DNA of 64,000 nucleotides from Enterobacteriaceae bacterium 4M9 (GTDB taxonomy: Bacteria; Pseudomonadota; Gammaproteobacteria; Enterobacterales; Enterobacteriaceae). The notes below the pieces were generated by a model, which made no database searches, was not told the DNA's origin, and saw only the letters and a list, made by a program, of their open reading frames with translations. Positions 9,977 through 24,084 of the stretch are shown here, piece by piece. The DNA lies in assembly GCA_010092695.1 (NCBI GenBank), contig JAADJJ010000001.1, forward strand, positions 4,588,001 to 4,652,000. Reading direction: 5' to 3'. The position numbers and the translations under genes were made by a program. Each line of letters begins with the position of its first letter. Position 1 is the first letter of the stretch.

Positions 9977-10858
9977 TTAACGCCCCTTTTTCTTACGCCC
10001 CGGCCCGCTAAACCGCTTGCGGTTCGCAAGCTCTGCCGGGGTTTTCGCCATATTTTTTCCACCGCTGCTGACCGGCTTTTTCGCCGGGGTGGCTTTCGCT
10101 TTCGGCTTCGCCTTGTTTTTAGCGGACGCATCTTCCGACGATGACTTCTCCAGAAGATTAAACAACTCAACCAGCTCATCGTCGGTAAGATCTCGCCATT
10201 CGCCTGGCGGCAGGCCTTTCAGGCTCACGTTCATGATGCGCGTGCGCTCAAGCTTAGTGACTTCAAAACCGAAGTGCTCGCACATGCGGCGAATCTGGCG
10301 GTTAAGCCCTTGAATCAGCGTGATGCGAAAGACAAACGGTGCCTCTCTCTTCACCTTGCACTTTTTGGTTACTGTGCCAAGGATAGGCACGCCGCGGCTC
10401 ATGCCCAGAATGAATTCATCCGTCACCGGTTTGTTCACCGTCACCAGATATTCTTTCTCGTGATCGTTCCCGGCGCGTAGGATTTTGTTCACCAGGTCAC
10501 CGTGGTTGGTGAGGAAAATCAGCCCCTGGGAATCTTTATCGAGGCGGCCAATCGGGAACACGCGACTGCTGTGGTTGACGAAATCGACGATGTTGTCTTT
10601 CTCACTGCCTTCCGTCGTGCTGACGATGCCGACGGGCTTATTCAATGCGATTAACACCAGGTCGTCTTCCTGACGCGGTTCGATAAGTTGGCCATTGACC
10701 TTCACGACATCGCCCACGTTGACCTGGTCACCCACAGTGGCGCGTTTACCGTTGATAAACACATTTCCTTGTTCGATGTAGCGGTCAGCCTCGCGGCGCG
10801 AGCAGATCCCGCTTTCGCTGATGTATTTGTTTAATCGGATAGATGAGTTCGGCAGCAT
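9977..10858 (-). CDS. rluF: 23S rRNA pseudouridine(2604) synthase RluF
   Basis: Isomerises uridine to pseudouridine in 23S rRNA (position 2604 in E. coli) and at a tRNA-Tyr site. The 293 residues begin with an S4 RNA-binding domain (about 7-65), followed by the RsuA-type catalytic domain with D107 in GRLDKDSQGL as nucleophile and the GLNRQIRRM motif near 200. The tail beyond residue ~245 is Lys/Ala/Pro-rich and low in complexity, as in other RluF proteins. It starts at an ATG with AGGAG upstream. Length is close to E. coli RluF (290). Confidence 0.96.
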   Translation of the reverse strand: MLPNSSIRLNKYISESGICSRREADRYIEQGNVFINGKRATVGDQVNVGDVVKVNGQLIEPRQEDDLVLIALNKPVGIVSTTEGSEKDNIVDFVNHSSRVFPIGRLDKDSQGLIFLTNHGDLVNKILRAGNDHEKEYLVTVNKPVTDEFILGMSRGVPILGTVTKKCKVKREAPFVFRITLIQGLNRQIRRMCEHFGFEVTKLERTRIMNVSLKGLPPGEWRDLTDDELVELFNLLEKSSSEDASAKNKAKPKAKATPAKKPVSSGGKNMAKTPAELANRKRFSGPGRKKKGR

Positions 10859-10930
10859 AGTTTCTCCTGTAAGAGGCGAACTATATCGCAGGCTGCCAGG
10901 CTTAAAAATACCTGACAGCCCTCGGCAGGA

Positions 10931-12562
10931 TTAATAATCGTCGCGATCGTCGTCTTCGTCCGGCTGCTCCATCACGCTGTACGCCACGGCGCAGAACAGA
11001 GAGTTAAGACGCTTCATGTCGCCGAGTAATCCCAGGTGCAGCGAACTGGTTTCGATACTTTGCACGTTTTGCTGATGCAGCCGGTCAACGTGCGCGTGTG
11101 AGTAGCGACGATTCATGATGCGAAAGCGATGCTTGCTGCGCCGCAGACGGCGGGCGCTATCCATGTCACCGGAGAAAAAGACCGACATCGCCAGCTTCAG
11201 GTTATTAAGCAGCTGATCGTACAGGGCATCCAACTCTTTCAACCCTTCCACAGAAAACGCACGGCGCGCAGCGAACGATTTGTCGGCAATTTCACTGCCC
11301 ATGCGCTCGACAATATCGGACGCTTGCTCCAGGTTAAGCGACATTTCGATGATTTCCGCCCAGCGTCGGGACTCTTCCTCTGCCAGTTCATCCTTCGGCA
11401 TCCGCGCCAGATAGAGTTTGATGGCGGTATAGAGTACGTTCACGTCGTCTGCAATTTTGCGCAGCTCTTTCTCTTCACGTGGCTCACCGTGAATCACCTT
11501 GCGCAGGCCATCCATCATGTTTTCTATGGCATCACCAATACGCAGCGTTTCGCGTGCGGCGTTCGCCAGCGCCAGCGCCGGAGTATCCAGCGCGCTCGGG
11601 TCGAGGTGCTTGGGCTTCATGCGCGTTTCCAGCTCCGGCGTTTCGCGTATAAAACGCCGGCACAGGCGCGCCATGGGCTCGGCAAAAGGCACCATCGCCA
11701 GGCAGCGAATCAGGTTGTAGAAGACGTGGAAGTAAATCACCAACTCCGATTCCGGCAACGGCAGGTGGTGCATGGCACGCGCCAGCAGGTGGACAAACGG
11801 TAGCACCAGCAGACTGCCGACAAGCTTAAACAGCAGGCTGCCCAGCGCCACGCGGCGTGCGGCGGCGTTCGCGGCGCTGTTGTTGATCATCGCCAGCAGC
11901 CCGGAGCCAAGGTTCGCCCCGATGACCAGACACAGCGCCACATCAAAGGCAATAACACCGGTCGCGGTGAGCGTCGCGGTCAGCAGCACTGCCGCCAGGC
12001 TGGAATAACTGATTATCGCGAATACCGCGCCAATCAACGCATCCAGCATGATGTCGCCGGTCAGCGACGCAAAGATGACCTTCACGCCAGAGGCCTGAGT
12101 AATCGGCGTAACCGCCTGCACAATCAGCTCCAGCGCCAGCAGAATCAGGCCAAGACCAATCCCCACGCGCCCCAGTTGGCCAGCACGGTTTTGTTTACGC
12201 CCAAGAAAGAAGATAACGCCGATAAAAATCAGCAGCGGCGACAGCCAGGAGAGGTCGAAGGTGAGGATACGCGCCATTAACGCGGTCCCGACGTCTGCGC
12301 CCAGTACAATCACCAGCGCAGGGGTGAGTGCGACCAGGTCCTGCGCCACAAACGACGTCACCAGCATGGTGGTGGCATTACTGCTCTGAACTAACGCGGT
12401 AACACCAATACCGGCGCAAAATGCGAGCGGCTTTTTCTCCACGCTGCGGCTGAGTACAGTGCGCAGCCGTGCGCCGAAAACGCGCATTACGCCGGTACGC
12501 ACGATATGCGTGCCCCAGACCAGCAGCGACACTGCGGAAAGCAGGTGCAACAGTGTTAACAC
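10931..12562 (-). CDS. yjbB: YjbB, Na+/phosphate cotransporter-like inner-membrane protein
   Basis: Member of the PNaS (NptA/type II Na/Pi) family; E. coli YjbB is linked to phosphate export. The 543 residues show an N-terminal membrane half (about 1-310) with two inverted repeats, each with a QSS-type signature (VQSSNATTMLVTSFV near 57; SYSSLAAVLLTATL near 205), and a cytosolic PhoU-like helical C-terminal half (about 340-520). Start ATG follows AGGAG. It lies upstream of rluF in the same direction with a 70-bp gap that holds an imperfect 10-bp stem, so partial co-transcription is possible. Confidence 0.94.
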   Translation of the reverse strand: MLTLLHLLSAVSLLVWGTHIVRTGVMRVFGARLRTVLSRSVEKKPLAFCAGIGVTALVQSSNATTMLVTSFVAQDLVALTPALVIVLGADVGTALMARILTFDLSWLSPLLIFIGVIFFLGRKQNRAGQLGRVGIGLGLILLALELIVQAVTPITQASGVKVIFASLTGDIMLDALIGAVFAIISYSSLAAVLLTATLTATGVIAFDVALCLVIGANLGSGLLAMINNSAANAAARRVALGSLLFKLVGSLLVLPFVHLLARAMHHLPLPESELVIYFHVFYNLIRCLAMVPFAEPMARLCRRFIRETPELETRMKPKHLDPSALDTPALALANAARETLRIGDAIENMMDGLRKVIHGEPREEKELRKIADDVNVLYTAIKLYLARMPKDELAEEESRRWAEIIEMSLNLEQASDIVERMGSEIADKSFAARRAFSVEGLKELDALYDQLLNNLKLAMSVFFSGDMDSARRLRRSKHRFRIMNRRYSHAHVDRLHQQNVQSIETSSLHLGLLGDMKRLNSLFCAVAYSVMEQPDEDDDRDDY

Positions 12563-12865
12563 AGGTTCTCCTTATCGTTTTTTATTGTCCCTGGAATAAT
12601 ACAAGCGCGGGCAATTCGGCTCGCCAGTGCCCTTCCACACCCGGAAAAGGCAATAATAGAATCTTATCGGTAAGTATAAGAGTTTACGTGTAAGAAAGAG
12701 ACAGGACGCCATTACGGCGTCCTGCAGGGTGTAAACAAAAATGACAGTTTTGTGAAACCTGTCGCTTAATGCCCGCCCACCGGGCTTCGCTAACGCGAGC
12801 GGTTTGTGCAAAACCGCCTACGCAGATCGCGGTATACACGCAGCGCAGGGCAATGCCGGGCACGT
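12563..12865. other. Intergenic region metH / yjbB
   Basis: About 300 bp between two minus-strand genes, containing the probable metH terminator (12702-12724) and the yjbB promoter region. An 79-codon frame at 12572-12811 has no supporting signal and looks non-coding. Confidence 0.5.
12702..12724 (-). terminator. Probable metH terminator
   Basis: Perfect 9-bp stem CAGGACGCC (12702-12710) with GGCGTCCTG (12716-12724). On the minus strand it is followed by the pyrimidine-rich run TCTCTTTCTT. It lies ~140 bp after the metH stop. Confidence 0.6.
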
Positions 12866-16549
<3,684 letters not shown>

Positions 16550-16703
16550 GCTCACTCCCGACAATGACAGACCAGGCCAAAAGGCCAGCAGACCATACTG
16601 GCATAAACCCGCACCAGCGCAAAGCCACACGGTTGTAACATGAGAGAAGTTCACGACACTGCTCCGACGAGTGCCGCAAAGGTTGCATTATCGCCAAATA
16701 AAA

Positions 16704-16718
16704 CGAAAATTATTTCCA
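16704..16718 (+). promoter_or_regulatory. IclR autoregulatory operator
   Basis: CGAAAATTATTTCCA matches the palindromic IclR consensus TGGAAATNATTTCCA at 12 of 14 defined positions and lies 24 bp before the iclR ATG. E. coli IclR represses its own gene from the same position. Confidence 0.75.
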
Positions 16719-16741
16719 CGATACAGAAAAAGGAGTCTGTC

Positions 16742-17578
16742 ATGGTCGCTGCCGTTCCCGTCAAACGTGGCAAGAAACCCCGCAACGCTACCGCTGCTGC
16801 CCCCGCACCGGCTACCGGACAAGTACAGTCGTTAACCCGTGGCCTGAAGCTGCTGGAATGGATTGCCGAATCGCACAGCGGTGTGGCGCTCACCGAGCTT
16901 GCCCAGCAGGCCGGGCTGCCTAACTCCACCACGCACCGCCTGTTAACCACCATGCAGCAGCTGGGCTTTGTGCGCCAGGTCGGTGAACTGGGACACTGGT
17001 CGATTGGCGCTCACGCGTTTGTGGTGGGCAGTAGCTTTCTGCAAAGCCGTAATCTGCTGGCGATTGTGCACCCGGTGCTGCGCAAATTAATGGAAGACTC
17101 TGGCGAAACGGTCAACCTGGCGGTACTCGACCAGAGCGATCACCAGGCGGTGATTATTGACCAGGTACAGTGCACCCAGCTTATGCGCATGTCAGCGCCC
17201 ATCGGCGGCAAGCTGCCGATGCACGCCTCCGGTGCTGGTAAAGCCTTTCTGTCACAGCTTGAGGAACAACAGGTCACTGACCTGCTGCATCGCAAAGGGC
17301 TGCACGTTTATACCCACGCTACGCTGGTGTCGCCGCTGCATCTCAAAGAGGATTTGCTGCAATCCCGCCGCCGTGGTTATGCCTTTGACGACGAGGAACA
17401 TGCGCTGGGACTGCGCTGCGTCGCGGCCTGTATCTATAACGAGCATCACGAGCCGTTTGCCGCTATTTCAATTTCTGGCCCTATTTCGCGCATCACCGAT
17501 GACCGCGTCACCGAACTGGGTGCGCTGGCGATTAAAGCCGCCAAAGAGGTGACTCAGGCCTGGGGCGGCGGGCGCTAA
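16742..17578 (+). CDS. iclR: Glyoxylate-bypass operon repressor IclR
   Basis: Transcriptional repressor of aceBAK and of its own gene; glyoxylate and pyruvate modulate it in E. coli. The 278 residues contain a winged helix-turn-helix (about 25-95; LTELAQQAGLPNSTTHRLL) and a C-terminal effector domain (about 110-275) with GGKLPMHASGAGKAF near 160. The ATG at 16742 has AGGAG at 16731-16735 and gives the family N-terminus; earlier in-frame starts would run into the operator. Its stop overlaps that of aceK tail-to-tail by 3 bp; E. coli K-12 has arpA between them. Confidence 0.97.
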   Translation: MVAAVPVKRGKKPRNATAAAPAPATGQVQSLTRGLKLLEWIAESHSGVALTELAQQAGLPNSTTHRLLTTMQQLGFVRQVGELGHWSIGAHAFVVGSSFLQSRNLLAIVHPVLRKLMEDSGETVNLAVLDQSDHQAVIIDQVQCTQLMRMSAPIGGKLPMHASGAGKAFLSQLEEQQVTDLLHRKGLHVYTHATLVSPLHLKEDLLQSRRRGYAFDDEEHALGLRCVAACIYNEHHEPFAAISISGPISRITDDRVTELGALAIKAAKEVTQAWGGGR

Positions 17579-19317
17579 TTCACGTATTCAGGCGCGCCAA
17601 AGCGCACGGCAAAGCGCTGGCGTCGTCGGTAGGCGTACACGTCTTCCACATGACCGTTGCGAATGCGCGTTTGCAGGGCGCGCCAGTAGGCGGCGCTGAA
17701 TAAATCCGCATGCATCTCTTCAAACAGCGGCCCAATGCGCGGGTCAGCGCACAGCCAGTGGCGAAACTCCTCAGGGAAAACGTCTGACGGCGACACGCTG
17801 TACCACGGCTCGCTCGCCAGCTCGTCTTCCGGATAGCGCGGCGGCGGAATATCGCGAAAATTCACTTCGGTCATGTAGCAAATTTCATCGTAATCGTAGA
17901 ACACCACCCGGCCGTGGCGCGTCACACCGAAATTTTTAAACAGCATATCGCCGGGGAAGATGTTGGCTGCCGCCAGTTGGCGAATGGCGTTGCCGTATTC
18001 CTCTATCGCGTCACGCAGCGACTGACCATCCACCTTTTCCAGCCACAGATTAAGCGGCACCATGCGCCGCTCAATGTACAGATGACGCAGCACAATGCGC
18101 TCACCCAGATCGATGATTTTTTCTGGTACCTCTTCGCGCAGCAGCGCCATCAGTTCCGGGCTTATCTGGTGTTTCTCCAGCACAAAGTTTTCAAATTCCT
18201 GGGTATCGGCCATGCGCCCGACGCGATCGTGCTCTTTCACTAACTGGTAGCAGGCACGCACGTGGTCGGCACTCATCTCCTTTTGCGGAGCAAAGCGGTC
18301 TTTAATCACTTTAAATACCCGGTCATAGCCCGGCAGGGTGAACACCAGCATCACCATGCCGCGAATGCCCGGCGCCTCGATAAACTGCTCACTGGTGTGG
18401 GTGATGTAATCCAGGTATTCGCGGTAGCTTTCGGTTTTGGCGTGCTTCTGGCAGCCAATAGCACTGTAAAGCTCGGCGGTGGACTTGCCAGGCAGGAGTT
18501 CGCGCAGCCACTCCACCAGGGCGGCGGGCAGCGGCGCGTACACCATGAAGTAGGAGCGGGCAAAGCCAAAGACAATGCTGGCCTCGGCGCTGGTGGTGAG
18601 GCAGGTATCAACGAACAGCTCGCCGTCGTCGCTACGGTGAATCGGCAGTAAAAACGGCAGTGTGCCGTGCGGTGTAAATAATTTTGCCACCAGCCACGCC
18701 GCCTTGTTGCGATAAAACAGCTCGTTTGCGACCTGTAATCGACTCTGGCGTAACGTGTCGTCGCTGAAGTGCTCACGCAGATGGCGAAAGATATACTGCA
18801 CATCGCGCGCCAGATCCTGCCATGGCAAGCGCAGCGGTAAATCCCTGAGCATACCGCTCAGAAGCTGGCTCCAGCTTTCCGTTGGCTCCAGGTCTTTCGC
18901 CAGCGGGCGCGGGTGCGCCGACAGCCTCGTGGCAGGCTGCGAACTGTAGATAAACAGCCGCTCGGGCTTGAGCGTGCGGTGACCAAACAGGCGACAGTAA
19001 ACCGAGTTAAAAAAGCTTTCTGCAATTTCGAAACGCGGATAGCCCGGCAGCAGCGCGATGTATTGCTGCTTAACCCGCAGCAGAAAAGCGGCATCGGTGC
19101 TTTTCCCCTCCGTGATGCAACGCAACTGCTCCACCACCAGGCCAACATGGTGATCGTAAAGGTGAATACGTTCTTTCATTGCCCGCTGCACGGCGTGCCA
19201 GTCTGCCTGCTCAAAGCGCTGCTGTGCACCGGAGGTGACTTCCAGAAAACGACCGTACTGGGCATCGAAGCCCTGCAGGATGGTTTGTGCGATTAACAGT
19301 TCCAGCCCACGCGGCAT
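17575..19317 (-). CDS. aceK: Isocitrate dehydrogenase kinase/phosphatase
   Basis: Bifunctional enzyme that phosphorylates (inactivates) and dephosphorylates isocitrate dehydrogenase, sending isocitrate to the glyoxylate bypass or the TCA cycle. The 580-residue product (E. coli 578) is similar along its length: N-terminal regulatory domain to about residue 310 and C-terminal kinase-like domain with PGIRGMVMLVFTLP, FKVIKDRFAPQKEMS (ATP-contact Lys) and FGVTRHGRVVFYDYDEI (catalytic/Mg region, about 450-475). It is the last gene of aceBAK, about 100 bp after aceA. Confidence 0.97.
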   Translation of the reverse strand: MPRGLELLIAQTILQGFDAQYGRFLEVTSGAQQRFEQADWHAVQRAMKERIHLYDHHVGLVVEQLRCITEGKSTDAAFLLRVKQQYIALLPGYPRFEIAESFFNSVYCRLFGHRTLKPERLFIYSSQPATRLSAHPRPLAKDLEPTESWSQLLSGMLRDLPLRLPWQDLARDVQYIFRHLREHFSDDTLRQSRLQVANELFYRNKAAWLVAKLFTPHGTLPFLLPIHRSDDGELFVDTCLTTSAEASIVFGFARSYFMVYAPLPAALVEWLRELLPGKSTAELYSAIGCQKHAKTESYREYLDYITHTSEQFIEAPGIRGMVMLVFTLPGYDRVFKVIKDRFAPQKEMSADHVRACYQLVKEHDRVGRMADTQEFENFVLEKHQISPELMALLREEVPEKIIDLGERIVLRHLYIERRMVPLNLWLEKVDGQSLRDAIEEYGNAIRQLAAANIFPGDMLFKNFGVTRHGRVVFYDYDEICYMTEVNFRDIPPPRYPEDELASEPWYSVSPSDVFPEEFRHWLCADPRIGPLFEEMHADLFSAAYWRALQTRIRNGHVEDVYAYRRRQRFAVRFGAPEYVN

Positions 19318-19353
19318 GGCTTATTCCTCTCGCCCGGCTTGCAAAGAAAGCAA

Positions 19354-19370
19354 CGCCCCTGAACGGGGCG
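19354..19370 (-). promoter_or_regulatory. aceA-aceK intergenic stem-loop
   Basis: CGCCCC (19354-19359) pairs with GGGGCG (19365-19370). E. coli has stem-loops in this gap that are linked to the much lower expression of aceK than of aceA. The stop codon of aceA is at 19420 and aceK begins at 19317. Confidence 0.5.
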
Positions 19371-19419
19371 CGCTTTATCCGATATTCAGGCCCTGCGCAC
19401 CAGCGCACGGGCTTTTACG

Positions 19420-20724
<1,305 letters not shown>

Positions 20725-20851
20725 GTTCAGGTGCTCCATATTTTTATCCTGGCTTCCCAGGCGTTATTAGAGGCGGTCTGGTTGCGCCCAGCACACGCAG
20801 GACGCAGAGTGCGGGCCGCAACCACAAGAGTGAACAAAATAGCCAGAGCTA

Positions 20852-22440
20852 TTACGCCAGCAGGCGGTAACCCGGCAGAGTCAGGAAATCGATTAAGTCG
20901 TCAGACGTGGTGATGTGCTCCATCAGACGGGCGGCATCATCAAAACGGCCATGGCTGAAGCGATGCTCGCCAAGCTCCTCCTGGATAACCTGCATCTCCT
21001 CGGCAAGCCACTGGCGGAACAGTGCTTTGGTGACCGGTTCACCGCTGCTGAGGCTTTTTTGATGGTGGATCCACTGCCAGATCGAGGTGCGGGAAATCTC
21101 TGCCGTCGCGGCATCTTCCATCAGCCCGTAAATCGGCACGCAGCCGTTGCCAGAAATCCACGCCTCGATGTACTGCACCGCGACCCGGATGTTAGCCCGC
21201 ATACCGGCTTCAGTGCGTTCTCCGTCGCATGGCTCCAGCAGTTGCGCAGCTGTAATTGGCGCGTCGTTGGCGCGGCTCACATCCAGCTGGTTTTGACGCT
21301 CGCCCAGTACATGGCTAAAGACGTCCATGGCGGTATCCGCAAGACCCGGGTGCGCAATCCAGGTGCCGTCATGACCGTTGCGTGCTTCAAGCTCTTTGTC
21401 TGCACGTACTTTATTGAGTACCTGTGTGTTGCGCTCGCTGTCTTTGCTGGGGATGAAGGCTGCCATGCCACCCATCGCAAACGCGCCGCGGCGATGGCAG
21501 GTTTTGATAAGCAGGCGTGAGTAGGCGCTGAGGAACGGTTTATCCATTGTGACGACCTGACGGTCTGGCAACACGCGATCCGGATGATTCTTCAGCGTTT
21601 TGATGTAGCTGAAGATGTAATCCCAGCGCCCGCAGTTAAGGCCGACGATGTGATCGCGCAGAGCGTGCAGGATTTCATCCATCTGGAACACCGCAGGCAG
21701 CGTTTCAATCAGCAGTGTGGCTTTGATGGTGCCACGCGGCAGATTGAAGCGGTCTTCAGTGTAGCTGAACACATCACTCCACCATGCCGCCTCCTGCCAG
21801 GCCTGGGTTTTCGGCAGATAAAAGTAAGGACCGCTGCCTTTATCCCTCTTATCATAATAAGTTTAAAAATTATGATCAAAAACCAAAATGTTTCATTAAA
21901 TTATCAAATTCACTTCACAATAAACACCTTCTATTCATCCTCTCACTTTCACCCATTACATCTTTAATTACAATATATAAAATTACCCTATCTTATTAAA
22001 ATCATAAATTATCCAAATTCTTCTTTCATAACCAAATCTACTCTTACAAAAACATATACTTTATCTCTAAACCCAACTAATCCAACAACACTATTCAACT
22101 TAAATCAAACAAAATTTAAACATCCTTAAACAAAACATACTACCAACATCTTTTTCCACCTTCACTACTCAAACCCCTCAATTACTATTACAACTTCCCA
22201 CCCATTTTCTAAATCTATACCAACACATCATCCATATCAACAATCATCCCTCTTATAACCCTTCATCTTTAAACCACTTCCTCCCATTAACCTCCCTTTC
22301 CCATTTCCCCTCATTTTATACTTCAATTTATCACCCATTCACCCTCCCACCCTTCTATTATACGCCATTATTACCGTATATTCCATCATTTACCCAACTT
22401 TACCTCTCCCATAATTACACTCCAACTTCCCTCCTCTCCC
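20852..22440 (-). pseudogene. aceB: Malate synthase A, N-terminal ~204 codons replaced
   Basis: Malate synthase condenses glyoxylate with acetyl-CoA. From the stop at 20852 up to about 21841 the frame encodes residues corresponding to about 205-533 of E. coli AceB (KGSGPYFYLPKTQAWQEAAWW ... PGYRLLA), with no obvious defect. Upstream, where the first ~204 codons should lie, the sequence changes abruptly into the G-depleted tract 21842-22447, with an in-frame stop (TAA) at 21863-21865. The first start-like codon in the remaining frame is GTG at 21772, deep in the gene. The 5' boundary given here (22440) is only the place where the E. coli start would map. Either the gene is broken or this part of the record is faulty; a functional full-length AceB cannot be read. 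Confidence 0.85.
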
Positions 22441-22447
22441 CCCTCCC
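21842..22447. other. G-depleted tract inside aceB (C-depleted on the coding strand)
   Basis: Between 21842 and 22447 the + strand carries only five G residues (21861, 21874, 21890, 22364, 22376). From 21891 to 22363 there is none in 473 bases. The left half is mostly A and T; the right half becomes pyrimidine-rich with long C/T runs. No reading frame of useful length and no similarity to the expected aceB 5' coding sequence is visible by eye. The tract begins just downstream (in the sense of aceB) of a purine-rich GGGAGG at 22449-22454 that could be the aceB ribosome-binding site and ends inside the codon before a conserved KGSGPYF segment. Its length is about that of the missing ~200 codons. 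Confidence 0.9.
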
Positions 22448-22540
22448 GCCTCCCGAGCACCACACCTAAACGCAAAAGAACGGTCCAGATTTCTTTCCCT
22501 CAAATTACATTGAATCAAATCCTGACGTGATTCATAAAAT

Positions 22541-22555
22541 CAAAAACAATTTCCA
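22541..22555 (-). promoter_or_regulatory. IclR operator of aceBAK
   Basis: Read on the minus strand, TGGAAATTGTTTTTG is identical to the left part of the E. coli aceB operator/promoter box and fits 10 of 14 defined positions of the IclR consensus. It lies ~100 bp upstream of the expected aceB start, so the control region survives although the 5' coding region does not. Confidence 0.75.
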
Positions 22556-22633
22556 TTTTTTAATGAAATAAATGTTAAGTAATTGATTTTAATTTGTTTA
22601 AATTTTTATTTTAGAGAGAAGCGGTTTTCAGAA

Positions 22634-22658
22634 ACAAAAAAGGCACCCGAAGGTGCCT
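22634..22658 (-). terminator. metA terminator
   Basis: Stem AGGCACC (22641-22647) with GGTGCCT (22652-22658), followed on the minus strand by TTTTTTGTTT. Confidence 0.88.
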
Positions 22659-22678
22659 GAATCGTGAAACTGAATCGT

Positions 22679-23608
22679 TTAATCCAGCGTGGGGTTCATG
22701 CGGCGTAGATCGAAAGGCGTTATCTGGTACACGTAGTAGTTGAGCCAGTTGGTGAACAACAGGTTGCCGTGACTGCGCCAGGTCGCGCGTGGGGGCTGGG
22801 TCGGATCGTTATTTGGGAAGTAATTATAAGGCACCAGTGGATCGATTCCTGCCTCAACATCGCGGAAGTATTCACCTGCCAGCGTACCGGCATCGTATTC
22901 AGGATGACCCGTTACAAACGCAATGCGTTTATCTTTGCTGGCAAACAGGTAAGCGTCTTTCCCCTCTGATTCCGCCAGAATCTCAAGATCCGTGTAATCA
23001 CGAATCAGCGCTGCCGGGAAATCAGCATAGCGCGAATGCGGCGCCAGGAAGCGATCGTCAAAGCCGCGGGTCAGCAGAGCATGAGGATAAGTCAGGAAAT
23101 GCTCATAAACGCCAGAAAGCTTATCGCTGCGAGTTTGCTTGGGGATGCCATACAGGATATTAAGTGCAGCCTGCACAGCCCAACAAACAAACAGTGTGGA
23201 AGTCACGTGCTCACGTGCCCATTCCAGTACGCACTGAATCTGCGGCCAGTACGCAACATCGTTAAATTCAACCAGCCCCAGCGGTGCGCCGGTAACGATA
23301 AGCCCGTCATAGTTCTGGTGCTGAATGTCTTCAAAGTTACAGTAGAAGTTATTCAGATGCTCTTCAGGTGTGTTGCGCGATTCTCGGTTATCAATGCGCA
23401 GTAGCTGGATATCAACCTGTAGCGGTGAGTTGGACAGGAGCCGCAGAAATTGATTTTCCGTTTCTATTTTCTTTGGCATCAGGTTCAGGATCAGCACCTT
23501 AAGCGGACGAATTTCCTGATTGCTGGCGCGGGAGCTCGTCATAACAAAGACGTTCTCCTGACGCAGGAAATTTACGGCTGGCAATTCATCGGGCACCCTG
23601 ATCGGCAT
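22679..23608 (-). CDS. metA: Homoserine O-succinyltransferase
   Basis: Activates homoserine with succinyl-CoA, the first committed step of methionine synthesis. The 309-residue product (E. coli length) carries the catalytic Cys in FVCWAVQAALN (about residue 142) and the His/Glu of the triad in TGHPEYDAGTLA (about 235-237). It starts at an ATG with GAGGA nine bases upstream. Three tandem met boxes upstream indicate MetJ repression. Monocistronic, with a terminator toward aceB. Confidence 0.97.
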   Translation of the reverse strand: MPIRVPDELPAVNFLRQENVFVMTSSRASNQEIRPLKVLILNLMPKKIETENQFLRLLSNSPLQVDIQLLRIDNRESRNTPEEHLNNFYCNFEDIQHQNYDGLIVTGAPLGLVEFNDVAYWPQIQCVLEWAREHVTSTLFVCWAVQAALNILYGIPKQTRSDKLSGVYEHFLTYPHALLTRGFDDRFLAPHSRYADFPAALIRDYTDLEILAESEGKDAYLFASKDKRIAFVTGHPEYDAGTLAGEYFRDVEAGIDPLVPYNYFPNNDPTQPPRATWRSHGNLLFTNWLNYYVYQITPFDLRRMNPTLD

Positions 23609-23627
23609 AACCTTCTATCCTCACTGC

Positions 23628-23651
23628 ATACGTTTAAACGTTTAGACATCC
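23628..23651 (-). promoter_or_regulatory. Three tandem met boxes (MetJ operator) of metA
   Basis: On the minus strand three consecutive octamers, GGATGTCT, AAACGTTT and AAACGTAT, each match the met-box consensus AGACGTCT at 6 of 8 positions. They lie 20-43 bp before the metA ATG. Confidence 0.8.
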
Positions 23652-24043
23652 AGATAGCCGACGATAACCCGCAATGAACAAAATGTCGAGTCTGCATGTG
23701 GAAGGTGAGAAAGTTTCAGGAAGCCAGGAGGAACTACGGTGAAAGGCTGCATACAACATGCTGGCAAAATGGGGCGGGGACGAAGATTCTGCTATTCCAG
23801 GCTGACAGAGGAAATGCTCTCAGCCCGATACGAACTGATGTGTTGCATTAGCCTGCGATGTGGCTATCCGGCATGGACGGCCAGTGCTTAATATCAGGTT
23901 CACATACTCAGCCAGCCGTAGCCGATGTAACGGTTATGGCAGACAGGGCTCCCGGTTTCCGGCCACAGTGCGGTATAGCCCGGCAGCCTGTTACCACCTG
24001 TCCCTGTCACCCTTACCACGGCCCGTTTCCCGGACGACATACA
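23652..24043. other. Intergenic region metA / rRNA operon
   Basis: About 390 bp without a gene that I can support. E. coli has yjaA and yjaB here; neither is present. Short open frames around 23858-24246 run into the 5S gene and have no ribosome-binding site. Confidence 0.5.
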
Positions 24044-24070
24044 GCAAAAAGCCCAGTCTTTCGACTGGGC
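24044..24070 (-). terminator. rRNA operon terminator
   Basis: Stem GCCCAGTC (24051-24058) with GACTGGGC (24063-24070) followed on the minus strand by TTTTTGC, 15 bp beyond the 5S gene. It resembles the T1 terminators of E. coli rrn operons. Confidence 0.9.
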
Positions 24071-24084
24071 CTTCGCGTTATTTG

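Noticed and set aside
21584..21967. Open frame running into the G-depleted tract on the + strand
   Set aside because: It is antisense to the intact part of aceB, and openness in the tract follows from the lack of G rather than from coding.
21842..22447. CRISPR array or tandem repeat in the G-depleted tract
   Set aside because: No repeating unit is visible; the anomaly is one of base composition only.
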